Shown piece by piece: positions 25,098-33,303 of a stretch of 64,000 bases of DNA. How positions within the stretch are numbered: the first letter of the stretch is position 1; every line of letters begins with the position of its first letter. Made by a program: the position numbers and the translations under genes. The stretch spans positions 663,287 through 727,286 of the forward strand of contig JAITUA010000020.1 in assembly GCA_031286615.1 (NCBI GenBank). Reading direction: 5' to 3'. Below the pieces are notes generated by a model, which made no database searches, had not been told where the DNA came from, and saw only the letters and a list, made by a program, of their open reading frames with translations. The DNA is from Chryseobacterium sp. Its GTDB lineage: Bacteria > Bacteroidota > Bacteroidia > Flavobacteriales > Weeksellaceae.

Positions 25098-26129
25098 TTG
25101 AAATTTTACAGACTTACCCTCGTTGCCTCTTGTCTGCTGACACTGGTAATGCTTCTTTTGGTGGTCGTCTTCGATTCACTGAAAGATATCTACTATAAGA
25201 CCCCTTTGTTCAAAACGGGTCTTTTCATCTGTATTATCCTGATCTTTATGATCAATTGCGTGGTATTGGAGCTTCTTTTCAATTACTATAGCAGAAAACA
25301 GGTAAAGGGTCTTTCCGGATTTCTGCCGCAGGAAATTGTTCAGAATCAGGATGAAAATATTACCATCAAAGAATTAGGAGAAAGATTTTCAGATCTCAAT
25401 CAGCAGCAGGTATCAGAAATTGATATGATGAAAGAGATGGAAAGCTACCGTAAAGAATACATCGGTAATGTGTCCCACGAACTGAAAACGCCTTTGTTTT
25501 CTATTCAGGGATATGTAGAAACCTTAAGAGACGGCGGCGTAGACAATCTTACCATCCGGGATAAATACCTGGAAAGAATTGACAAATCTGTCGAGAGACT
25601 TATCGCCATTGTCACAGATCTTGATATGATTAACAGGTTGGAAGCTGGCGAAATTAATCTTACCGTTTCAAGATTTGATGTCAATCTTCTCATTAAAGAG
25701 ATTTTTGATCTGCTTGATCTTGAAGCTGAAAAACGAAATACAACCTTACAGATCCAGACCCTTCATCCACAGATTTTTGTGGAGGCTGATAAACAAAAAA
25801 TTTCCCAGGTTTTTATTAATCTTATTTCCAATGCGATCCATTATGCCAACAGACAGGAAGCAAAAGTGATTGTAAAGACCAGTATCCTCAAAAATAAGGT
25901 GCTGATTGAAGTAATAGACAATGGAATGGGAATAAAGTCTGAACTTCTTCCAAGGATTTTTGAAAGATTTTATCGTGTAGAAACCAGCAGAAGCAGAAGA
26001 GAAGGAGGTTCCGGGCTGGGATTAGCCATTGTAAAACATATTCTTGAAGCACATAACGAAAATATTACAGTAGAAAGCGTGTACCTTGAAGGGACGAAAT
26101 TTAGTTTTATGCTCGAAAAAAGTAAATAA
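25098..26129 (+). CDS. PhoR-like sensor histidine kinase
   Basis: 343 residues with a TTG start at 25098; no earlier in-frame start fits. Two membrane helices (about 6-25 and 40-62) enclose only a short loop, so sensing is probably within the membrane or through partners. A linker helix follows, then the DHp domain with His 127 in NVSHELKTPLFSIQGYVETL (PhoR-like H-box) and the ATPase domain with N-box (LISNAIHYANR), G1 (VIDNGMGI), F (RIFERFYRVE) and G2 (GGSGLGLAIVKHI) boxes, all intact. It phosphorylates the adjacent response regulator. 'SHELKTPLFSI' is the form usual in flavobacterial PhoR homologues. Confidence 0.9.
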   Translation: MKFYRLTLVASCLLTLVMLLLVVVFDSLKDIYYKTPLFKTGLFICIILIFMINCVVLELLFNYYSRKQVKGLSGFLPQEIVQNQDENITIKELGERFSDLNQQQVSEIDMMKEMESYRKEYIGNVSHELKTPLFSIQGYVETLRDGGVDNLTIRDKYLERIDKSVERLIAIVTDLDMINRLEAGEINLTVSRFDVNLLIKEIFDLLDLEAEKRNTTLQIQTLHPQIFVEADKQKISQVFINLISNAIHYANRQEAKVIVKTSILKNKVLIEVIDNGMGIKSELLPRIFERFYRVETSRSRREGGSGLGLAIVKHILEAHNENITVESVYLEGTKFSFMLEKSK

Positions 26130-26181
26130 TTCCGGCAAAATGTAAGAAAAAAAAATATTTTAAAAAATCCTGAAATATTTT

Positions 26182-26210
26182 TTTGTCACATGTCATTTAT
26201 TATATATTTG
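26182..26210 (+). promoter_or_regulatory. promoter TTTG-N17-TATATTTG
   Basis: Both elements of the Bacteroidota promoter are perfect: TTTG at 26182-26185 and TATATTTG at 26203-26210, spacer 17. It gives a leader of about 47 bases before the ATG at 26264. Confidence 0.8.
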
Positions 26211-26263
26211 CACCAGAGATTTATCATAATTATAAAGGCAAAAAAGTAATTTAAGAAACTGAT

Positions 26264-26860
26264 ATGGTTTACAAAATCCGCGTAATATTAGATGCGAAAG
26301 AAGATATTTTCCGTGATGTTGAAGTTAAGGGAAAACAAACATTATGGAACTTACACTTAGGAATTAAAAGTGCATTCAGTCTGCAGGGAGATGAGCTTTC
26401 TACTTTTAATCTGTTAGAAGATGACGGAACAATCGTAAAAAGTGTCCCATTGGAAGATATGAGTGATGATGGTGATGGTGAGATTATGTCAGATGTTTAC
26501 ATTGATGAAGCTTTTGAAAGTGTAGGCGACAAGGCACAGTTCCAATATGGGCTTCTTGACCTTTGGGAGTTTTTCTGTGAACTTATAGAAGTAATTGAAG
26601 AAACAAAAGGAGTTAATTATCCTATCACAGTATACAGATTCGGAAACGTTCCGTTGAAGGCACCTAGCAAAAACGGAAGTGCCGGAGGATCTAAAAAGAA
26701 ATCAGCAATGCCTTTGGCAGATGATGAGTTCGGTTTCGATGAAGACTTTGGTTCAGGAGGAAACTTCTCAGATGAAGATGACAGCTTCGATGACGAGGAA
26801 GAAGAAGACTACAATGACGATGTCTTTGATGATGAGGATGACAATGATGATGAAAGATAG
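26264..26860 (+). CDS. pRiA4b ORF-3-like protein with acidic tail
   Basis: 198 residues, cytosolic. The N-terminal 130 residues match the plasmid pRiA4b ORF-3-like fold (also called the IS1096 TnpR-like passenger domain): MVYKIRVILDAKEDIFRDVEVKGKQTLWNLHLGIKSAF, EAFESVGDKAQFQYG and LWEFFCELIEV. A Lys-rich hinge and a highly acidic tail (about residues 150-198, mostly Asp/Glu) follow. No transposase is nearby, so it is a chromosomal relative of a mobile-element gene rather than a mobile element. Function unknown. It has its own canonical promoter and terminator, so it is monocistronic. Confidence 0.85.
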   Translation: MVYKIRVILDAKEDIFRDVEVKGKQTLWNLHLGIKSAFSLQGDELSTFNLLEDDGTIVKSVPLEDMSDDGDGEIMSDVYIDEAFESVGDKAQFQYGLLDLWEFFCELIEVIEETKGVNYPITVYRFGNVPLKAPSKNGSAGGSKKKSAMPLADDEFGFDEDFGSGGNFSDEDDSFDDEEEEDYNDDVFDDEDDNDDER

Positions 26861-26876
26861 TCAACACAATATACAG

Positions 26877-26905
26877 GCCCTGGATTTTAATCCGGGGCTT
26901 TTTTT
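26877..26905 (+). terminator. rho-independent terminator
   Basis: Stem GCCCTGGAT / ATCCGGGGC (one wobble), loop TTTA, then seven T, 17 bases after the stop codon. Confidence 0.85.
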
Positions 26906-27262
26906 GCAAAAGTGCTAAGGGATTTATATAAAAGCAACATCATTTGAGGTTCCGGATAGATCATTTTAGGTTGTGAAAGTATATTTTAAGGTCTTAAGGT
27001 TCGGTTTACAGGTTCGGAATGCCAAATTTCCGGTTGAGGTACCGTAAAAGAAGGGTTTCATATAGATCTGGATGGGTTTGGAACCTCGAAAGAATATTCC
27101 GATACCGTAAAAGATGACTCATATCAAAAGACAGAATGCTGTTTTGCCCATAATGTTTGAGTTTTATGAAAGATTTTAAAATAAAAAAGTAAATCTGTCT
27201 GATAACATCAAAAAGTCTATTTATCTGTCCGTAAATTTTGCCTTTTCCCCAAAAACAATCCT
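26906..27262. other. non-coding gap with weak internal repeats
   Basis: No ORF. Short related strings recur (AGGTTCCGGA, AGGTTCGGTTT, AGGTTCGGAAT, CCGGTTGAGG) and TACCGTAAAAGA occurs twice about 50 bases apart. This looks like decayed repetitive sequence; no function can be assigned. Confidence 0.4.
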
Positions 27263-27270
27263 TACTTTTG
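27263..27270 (+). promoter_or_regulatory. -7 box TACTTTTG
   Basis: TAnnTTTG match 14 bases before the ATG at 27285. A TTTG at 27237-27240 is 22 bases upstream, within the broader spacing range reported for this phylum. Confidence 0.55.
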
Positions 27271-27284
27271 TTAAAAATAGTTTA

Positions 27285-28634
27285 ATGAAAAAATTAATTT
27301 TGTTAGCTGTAATTGGTCTGGGAATTGTTTCCTGTACCACTCGAAAAAATACAAGGAAGATGACAGAACTGCCAAAAGATTGGAAGCATAATACAAATAT
27401 CTACGAAGTAAACATAAGACAATATACTCAGGAAGGAACTTTCAAAGCATTTGCAAAAGAAATGCCCCGCCTGAAATCTATGGGAATCAAAACCCTTTGG
27501 TTTATGCCTATTACACCTATTGCCCAGCAGAATAAGAAGGGAAGTATGGGAAGTCCTTACGCCGCTTCAGACTATACCTCTATCAATCCTGAATTCGGGA
27601 CATTGCAGGATTTTAAAGATATGGTGAATGAGGCTCACAGATTGGGATTCAAAGTAATCATAGATTGGGTTGCCAATCATACAGGATGGGATCATATATG
27701 GACGAAAACTCACCCCGAATTTTATCTGAAAGATCCGGACGGAAAATTCCATATTGCTTCCGGAATGGATGATATTATTGAGCTGGATTATAAAAACCAG
27801 GAAATGCGCCATGCGATGATAGATGCGATGAAATTCTGGGTGCAGGAAACGGGTATTGATGGTTTCAGATGTGATCTCGCTTCATGGGTAGAAGTAGATT
27901 TCTGGGAACAGGCGCGTCCCGAAGTGGAAAAAGTAAAACCTCTTTTCTGGCTCGGAGAATTTGATGAACTGGAAAGCCCTGAATACGGGAAAGTTTTTGA
28001 TGCCAGCTATTCCTGGAAGTGGATGCACAAATCTGCCGATTACTATAAAAATAATGAACCTCTTCAGGAATTAAAAGATCTTCTGAGACAATATTCCAAT
28101 ATCGGAGATGCTTCAATGAGAGCATGGTTCACCACAAACCACGACGAAAATTCGTGGAACGGAACCGAATATGAAAAATATGGAGTCATCACAAAACCTA
28201 TGGCAGTATTCTCTGCAACATGGAATGGGGTTCCGTTGCTTTACTCAGGGCAGGAACTTCCGAATATGAAAAGACTTGAGTTTTTCGAAAAGGATGTTAT
28301 CAAATGGACGAATACCTACCAGGCTGCTGATTTCTATAAAACATTATTAGATCTAAAAGCTTCCAATCCGGCCCTGAGAGGAGGAGATTCTAACGTAACC
28401 ACTTATCTTCTTAACACTACAGCCAATGATAAAATTCTTGCTTATGTAAGAAAAAATGGAAATGATGAAGTATTGGTGGTTTTGAATATGTCAAAAGAAG
28501 CTGTTAACTTTTCAATTGACGACGAACATGTATCCGGAACGTTCAGAAATGTTTTTGATAAAACCAAAAGAGATTTCAGTAATGGAAAAGATTTTAGTTT
28601 TAAGGTATCTGATTATGCCGTATTTGAAAAATAA
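27285..28634 (+). CDS. GH13 alpha-amylase family lipoprotein
   Basis: 449 residues with lipoprotein signal MKKLILLAVIGLGIVSC (Cys 17). GH13 (beta/alpha)8 barrel with conserved regions: I (DWVANH, 126-131), II (GFRCDLAS, nucleophile Asp 196), III (WLGEFDE, acid/base Glu 224) and IV (TTNHDENSW, Asp 286). A small C-terminal beta domain begins near 375 (NDKILAYVRKNGNDEVLVVLNMS). It hydrolyses alpha-glucans such as starch or malto-oligosaccharides at the envelope. No SusC/SusD is adjacent, so it is a lone enzyme gene. It has its own promoter, with a hairpin repeat downstream. Confidence 0.92.
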   Translation: MKKLILLAVIGLGIVSCTTRKNTRKMTELPKDWKHNTNIYEVNIRQYTQEGTFKAFAKEMPRLKSMGIKTLWFMPITPIAQQNKKGSMGSPYAASDYTSINPEFGTLQDFKDMVNEAHRLGFKVIIDWVANHTGWDHIWTKTHPEFYLKDPDGKFHIASGMDDIIELDYKNQEMRHAMIDAMKFWVQETGIDGFRCDLASWVEVDFWEQARPEVEKVKPLFWLGEFDELESPEYGKVFDASYSWKWMHKSADYYKNNEPLQELKDLLRQYSNIGDASMRAWFTTNHDENSWNGTEYEKYGVITKPMAVFSATWNGVPLLYSGQELPNMKRLEFFEKDVIKWTNTYQAADFYKTLLDLKASNPALRGGDSNVTTYLLNTTANDKILAYVRKNGNDEVLVVLNMSKEAVNFSIDDEHVSGTFRNVFDKTKRDFSNGKDFSFKVSDYAVFEK

Positions 28635-28704
28635 GCAGTAAAGCCTTTGAAATTCTGGCCGAAACTGTAAAATCTTAATAACTAGTCTTTAAAGGTACTC
28701 AATT

Positions 28705-28750
28705 CCCCTCCGTTGGAGGGGTGTCAAAATCTATGATTTTGACGGGGTGG
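28705..28750. repeat. double-hairpin intergenic repeat
   Basis: CCCCTCC-GTT-GGAGGGG followed directly by GTCAAAATC-TAT-GATTTTGAC, then GGGGTGG. Both stems are perfect (7 and 9 bp). Sequences of the form CCCCTCC..GGAGGGGTG..AAAATTTTGACGGGGTGGT are common intergenic repeats in Chryseobacterium. It could also act as a transcript end for the amylase gene. Confidence 0.65.
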
Positions 28751-28784
28751 TTTATCTGTCCCAAATAAAAAAATGACCATTACA

Positions 28785-29225
28785 ATGAACAAACAGGAAA
28801 TAATCAATATAATTAAAGCAAAAATATCCGATAAAATCCAGTATTTTGAAAATCTTATCGCTGAAACAAGGGCTTCCAACAACGATACGAAAAGTTCAAT
28901 GGGTGACAAATACGAAACCGGAAGAGAAATGCTTCAGCAGGAAATTAATAACCTGCAGAGACAGCTTAACGAAGTACTGAACCAGCAGGCTGTTTTACAG
29001 AAAATAACTTCAGACCCCTCAGAAAAAGTTCAGAACGGAGCTTTGGTGAAAACCAATAAAGGATTGTTTTATATTGCCGCTTCCATGGGAGAAATTGTTT
29101 CAGATAACCAGAAAATCATGACGGTTTCTGCAGAATCTCCCTTGGTAAAAGTGATGTATGGTAAAAAAACAGGAGAGTCATTCACTGTCAATACCATTCA
29201 TCAGACCATTGAAAATATATGGTAA
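28785..29225 (+). CDS. GreA/GreB-like protein
   Basis: 146 residues from the ATG at 28785 (an in-frame ATG at 28773 would add four). The N-terminal 75 residues are an antiparallel coiled coil with NDTKSSMGDKYETGREMLQQEINNLQRQLNEV, resembling the Gre-factor hairpin that enters the RNA polymerase secondary channel. The second half (NGALVKTNKGLFYIAASMGEI ... AESPLVKVMYGKKTGESFTVN ... IENIW) resembles the Gre C-terminal domain. Database entries often mislabel this family as '3-oxoacyl-ACP synthase'; nothing here supports that. It probably modulates RNA polymerase. The acidic tip residues of true GreA are only partly present, so cleavage activity is uncertain. Confidence 0.72.
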   Translation: MNKQEIINIIKAKISDKIQYFENLIAETRASNNDTKSSMGDKYETGREMLQQEINNLQRQLNEVLNQQAVLQKITSDPSEKVQNGALVKTNKGLFYIAASMGEIVSDNQKIMTVSAESPLVKVMYGKKTGESFTVNTIHQTIENIW

Positions 29226-29289
29226 AATTAATATAAGTTAGATAACAGATATACAGCTGTTTAATAGAAAATAGACATTATGCCTATAA

Positions 29290-29319
29290 AAAGCATTCAT
29301 AAAAAGGAGTGCTTTTTTT
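29290..29319 (+). terminator. rho-independent terminator
   Basis: Stem AAAGCATTC / GAGTGCTTT (one wobble), 8-base loop, then T run. It separates the Gre-like gene from thyA. Confidence 0.78.
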
Positions 29320-29360
29320 GATGGTTTTTACTAAATTTGGAACTTAAAATCTCATTCAAA

Positions 29361-30155
29361 ATGCAAAACTACCTGGATCTTTTACAGCATATTTTAGATA
29401 ACGGAACTGATAAAACCGACAGAACAGGCACTGGAACAAGAAGTGTTTTCGGATATCAGCTGAGATATGATCTGTCTAAAGGATTTCCTTTGGTAACGAC
29501 CAAAAAAGTGCATTTGAAATCTATTATCTATGAGTTGCTTTGGTTCCTGAAAGGAGATACCAATATCAAATACCTTAAAGATAACGGAGTAAGCATCTGG
29601 GATGAATGGGCAAATGAAAATGGAGATTTGGGTCCCGTTTACGGAGCGCAGTGGAGAAGCTGGAGCGGTGCAGACGGAAAAGTAGTAGACCAGATCACTG
29701 AAGTAATTGATCAGATCAAAAAGAACCCGGATTCCAGAAGACTGATTGTCTCTGCCTGGAATGTTGCAGAAATTCCAAACATGGCTTTGGCACCTTGTCA
29801 CGCCCTGTTTCAATTTTACGTAGCAGATGGTAAACTTTCTTTGCAGCTGTACCAGAGAAGTGCTGACGTTTTCCTTGGAGTACCCTTCAATATTGCAAGC
29901 TATGCATTGCTGTTGATGATGGTAGCGCAGGTTTGTGATCTGGAAGTAGGAGATTATGTTCACAGTTTCGGAGATGTTCATATCTATAATAATCACTTTG
30001 AGCAGGTAAACAGACAGTTGGGACGAGAGCCGAGAGCGCTTCCAACAATGAAACTGAATCCGGAAGTTAAAAATATATTTGATTTCGATTTCGAAGACTT
30101 TAGTCTGGAAAATTACGATCCACATCCGGGAATCAAAGCTCCTGTGGCGATTTAA
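29361..30155 (+). CDS. thyA: thymidylate synthase
   Basis: 264 residues, the standard short ThyA length, from the ATG at 29361 (MQNYLDLL); an upstream in-frame ATG at 29337 adds eight residues unlike the family. Converts dUMP plus methylene-tetrahydrofolate to dTMP in the cytosol. Hallmarks: [36 protein letters not shown], the nucleophile in [14 protein letters not shown] (Cys 146), [29 protein letters not shown] and the C-terminal IKAPVAI. No folA follows; it is a stand-alone gene. A TAAATTTG box lies at 29332-29339, 21 bases before the start. Confidence 0.97.
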   Translation: MQNYLDLLQHILDNGTDKTDRTGTGTRSVFGYQLRYDLSKGFPLVTTKKVHLKSIIYELLWFLKGDTNIKYLKDNGVSIWDEWANENGDLGPVYGAQWRSWSGADGKVVDQITEVIDQIKKNPDSRRLIVSAWNVAEIPNMALAPCHALFQFYVADGKLSLQLYQRSADVFLGVPFNIASYALLLMMVAQVCDLEVGDYVHSFGDVHIYNNHFEQVNRQLGREPRALPTMKLNPEVKNIFDFDFEDFSLENYDPHPGIKAPVAI

Positions 30156-30285
30156 TATCCTTATATCACTTTAATTTTTTATTTACTTCTATTATTTTAA
30201 CATTAATAGATGGCATTATCTGTGCTCATAAGTTTGGGAAGCAGAATATAAATCCTTTAGTACACTTTCTTTGACAATTGTTTCT

Positions 30286-30293
30286 TAAATTTG
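30286..30293 (+). promoter_or_regulatory. -7 box TAAATTTG
   Basis: TAnnTTTG match 90 bases before the ATG at 30384, so a long leader is implied. A TTTG lies 12 bases upstream (short spacing). Otherwise the 228-base gap after thyA shows no structure. Confidence 0.4.
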
Positions 30294-30383
30294 AAAGAAC
30301 AACTCCTGCCCATTTAATCCTTAAAAAAAATGAGATACAAGACGGGCGGTAGATCATAAATTTCAAACGCTTAAAAGTACATC

Positions 30384-30602
30384 ATGAAGTATTTAAAAAT
30401 AAATATCGAAGAAAATGCAGACATTGAAGCGCTGAAAAATGCAGTACTTCAATTGAAAGGAGTCGCTTCAGCAGAAATAGTGGATGATGAAAATCCGGAA
30501 AGCGAACTGAAAAAAGCTTTTGCAAAAACGAAAGAACAGCTTCAAAAAGGAGACTATGAAACCTTAGTGAATGATATTTTCGATATAATCATTAAAAAAT
30601 AA
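30384..30602 (+). CDS. small conserved acidic protein
   Basis: 72 residues. The first half (MKYLKINIEENADIEALKNAVLQLKGVASAEIVDD) has the beta-alpha-beta look of small ferredoxin-like or antitoxin-like proteins. The second half is helical and ends in KK. It may be a DUF2683-type protein or an antitoxin N-terminal domain; no toxin gene is adjacent. It ends 24 bases before the M1 aminopeptidase gene, so the two are probably co-transcribed. Confidence 0.62.
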   Translation: MKYLKINIEENADIEALKNAVLQLKGVASAEIVDDENPESELKKAFAKTKEQLQKGDYETLVNDIFDIIIKK

Positions 30603-30626
30603 TTCTAAAAATAATAAAGTAGACCG

Positions 30627-33137
30627 ATGAGAAAGGCCATTTTATCAATTGCTATACTTGGAATTTTATTTTCCGCAAATGTATCAGCACAAACCGAAAC
30701 TTCAGGAAGGGAAAAAGTATACAGAGCTACTTCCGCCAAAGTAACGGAACTTAAACACACAAAGCTGAAAGTAAATTTCGATTATCAGAAAGAGCAGATG
30801 AACGGAGAAGAATGGCTTACTGCTTCACCTTACTTTTATGCTGCAAATGAACTTACGCTTGATGCAAAAGGAATGCTGATTCATGAAGTAGCTCTTGATA
30901 ATAACGGAAAGAAATCTCCTTTGAAATATGATTACAAAGATGATGTTCTTAAAATCAGCCTTGATAAAACATATCAGAAAAATCAGGAATATACAGTCTA
31001 CATCAAATACACATCCCGTCCGAATGAAGTAAAGCAAGAGGGAAGTATGGCTATCAATGATGCAAAAGGACTTTATTTCATCAACCCTCAGGGAACAGAT
31101 CCGGATATGCCTACACAGATCTGGACACAGGGAGAAACGGAATCTTCTTCTGCATGGTTTCCCACTATTGATAAACCTAACCAAAAGACAACGCAGGAAA
31201 TCTATATGACGGTTCCTGATAAATATGTAACCCTTTCCAATGGTCTTCTGAAAGAATCTAAAAAAGAATCCAACGGTCTTAGAACAGATCACTGGGTGAT
31301 GGATAAAAGACATTCCACCTATCTATTCTTTATGGGAGTAGGAGAATATGCCATTGTGAAAGACAAATGGAAAAATATTCCGGTTGATTATTATATCGAA
31401 AAAGAATACGAACCTTACGCTAAGCAGATCTACGGAAATACTCCGGAAATGATCGAATTTTTCTCCAAAAAACTGAACTATGATTATCCATGGGCAAAGT
31501 ATGCTCAGATTTCAGGCAGAGATTATGTAAGCGGTGCGATGGAAAATACCACGGCAACACTTCACGGAAGTGATATCCTTCAGAAACCGGGTCAGCTTAT
31601 CGATGAAAATACATGGGAAGATACCATCGCTCATGAATTGTTCCATCACTGGTTTGGAGATCTTGTTACAGCAGAAAGCTGGAGCAATCTTACAGTCAAT
31701 GAATCTTTCGCCAACTATTCCGAATACCTTTGGAATGAATATAAATACGGAAAAGATCAGGCAGATTATCACCTGATGACTGATGTGAATAATTATCTTC
31801 ACAACCCATCCGACTTTAATAAGAATCTGGTAAGATTCAATTATGAATCCCGTGAAGATGTTTTCGACCTAGTAACGTACCAGAAAGGAGGAGGTATTTT
31901 AAATATGCTGAGAAACTATCTTGGAGATGACGCCTTCTTTGCAGGAATGAACGATTATTTGAAAACCAATGAATATCAGAATGCAGAAGCTCATCAGTTG
32001 AGACTGTCCTTTGAAAAAGTATCCGGGAAAGACCTGAACTGGTTCTTCAATCAATGGTATTTTGGAAGCGGAAATCCGAAGATTAATTACACCACTACAT
32101 TTGAACCTGTGAAAAAGCAGGTTGCTGTTACGATAAATCAAACCCAGGAAAAGCCATTTGAATTTCCTCTGGCTATAGATGTATATGACAATGGAAAACC
32201 TAAAAGATATAATGTTTGGGTGAATGCAGAAGCAAAGAATACATTTAATTTTGATGTTTCCAAAACTCCTGATCTGGTAAATATTAATGCAGACGGCGTT
32301 TTATTAGCCGAAATTACTGATACAAAAACTCCTGAACAGAATCTGATGCAATTTATAAACTCTAAAGAGTTTAAAAGCAGATATCTTGCTTTAACAGGAA
32401 TTAAAGACCAGGCTGGGAAAAATCCTGCAGCAGTAAAATTATTGGCTGCTGCATTGAAAGATCCTTTCTTCAGAGTAAGAATAAAAGCTTTAGGTTTAAT
32501 AGATCTTACCAATCCTGAACAGATGAAAGCATTGGGTGCTGAAGTTGAAAAACTGGCTTCCAATGATCCTAAAACATTAACTCAGGCTGCAGCTATTACT
32601 GCTTTAGGTAAAACAAAAGACAAAAAATATCTCCCATTATTTGAAAAAGGGATCAACGCCGTTTCAAATGCTGTGAAAGGAAGTTCAATGAGTGCACTTC
32701 TTACCATTGATCCTTCAAGAGCAAACAGTCTGGCTGATAAAATTGATATGAAAGGTGCATCGGAAGAACTGCGGGCACAATTACTTCCAATTATTGTAAA
32801 GAACAAAATTACTTCTCAGATAGAGAATATTGCTCCTCTTGCCACTTTTTATCCATTTATTAAATTCCAGAATCCGGAATTAGGAAAATCAGCAGAAGAC
32901 GGTTTCAACTGGATCATGACTTCCGATAATCTGAAAGCAACGGAAAGCATTACGAAAATTGCAGGATATGCCAAGAATCAGATGGCAGACAATCCACAGG
33001 CTAAAATGATGATGGTTCAGATGCTGAAAGATGGCTTAAGCAAAAAAATGGAACTGCTGAAACAGAATCCACAAAATGCAGCGAGCATTAATAAACAGAT
33101 TGATGTGATCAACAAAGCAATTGAAAATTACAAATAA
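30627..33137 (+). CDS. secreted M1 family aminopeptidase
   Basis: 836 residues. Signal peptide MRKAILSIAILGILFSANVSA. N-terminal beta-saddle domain to about 270, then the catalytic domain with the substrate N-terminus anchor GAMEN (303-307) and the zinc motif HELFHHWFGD (336-345), with the third ligand Glu 359 at the canonical 18-residue spacing (NESFANYSE). The C-terminal 270 residues are helical, HEAT-like (AAALKDPFFRVRIKALGLIDL, LTQAAAITALGKT). It removes N-terminal residues from peptides in the periplasm or outside the cell. A perfect terminator follows the stop. Confidence 0.95.
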   Translation: MRKAILSIAILGILFSANVSAQTETSGREKVYRATSAKVTELKHTKLKVNFDYQKEQMNGEEWLTASPYFYAANELTLDAKGMLIHEVALDNNGKKSPLKYDYKDDVLKISLDKTYQKNQEYTVYIKYTSRPNEVKQEGSMAINDAKGLYFINPQGTDPDMPTQIWTQGETESSSAWFPTIDKPNQKTTQEIYMTVPDKYVTLSNGLLKESKKESNGLRTDHWVMDKRHSTYLFFMGVGEYAIVKDKWKNIPVDYYIEKEYEPYAKQIYGNTPEMIEFFSKKLNYDYPWAKYAQISGRDYVSGAMENTTATLHGSDILQKPGQLIDENTWEDTIAHELFHHWFGDLVTAESWSNLTVNESFANYSEYLWNEYKYGKDQADYHLMTDVNNYLHNPSDFNKNLVRFNYESREDVFDLVTYQKGGGILNMLRNYLGDDAFFAGMNDYLKTNEYQNAEAHQLRLSFEKVSGKDLNWFFNQWYFGSGNPKINYTTTFEPVKKQVAVTINQTQEKPFEFPLAIDVYDNGKPKRYNVWVNAEAKNTFNFDVSKTPDLVNINADGVLLAEITDTKTPEQNLMQFINSKEFKSRYLALTGIKDQAGKNPAAVKLLAAALKDPFFRVRIKALGLIDLTNPEQMKALGAEVEKLASNDPKTLTQAAAITALGKTKDKKYLPLFEKGINAVSNAVKGSSMSALLTIDPSRANSLADKIDMKGASEELRAQLLPIIVKNKITSQIENIAPLATFYPFIKFQNPELGKSAEDGFNWIMTSDNLKATESITKIAGYAKNQMADNPQAKMMMVQMLKDGLSKKMELLKQNPQNAASINKQIDVINKAIENYK

Positions 33138-33142
33138 TAGAT

Positions 33143-33171
33143 AAGCCGGCGGAATTTGCCGGCTTTTTTTA
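33143..33171 (+). terminator. rho-independent terminator
   Basis: Stem AAGCCGGC / GCCGGCTT with a 7-base loop and a T run, immediately after the aminopeptidase stop. Confidence 0.88.
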
Positions 33172-33303
33172 TCATAACAGAATACTAGTTTACCGAAGTC
33201 TGTTATAAAGTAGATTGATTTTTAGTAATATTACAAAAATCAGCATTTTTTACCACTGTTTTTTGCATTATCTTTCATAAATTCGTTTAAAATTTAGACA
33301 ATT

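Noticed and set aside
26264-26860. Insertion-sequence remnant
   Set aside because: The IS1096-like passenger domain is alone, has its own promoter and terminator, and no inverted repeats or transposase are near.
29394-30125. A 243-codon open frame on the minus strand
   Set aside because: It lies entirely antisense to thyA, whose sequence is unmistakable; the translation has no family-like features.
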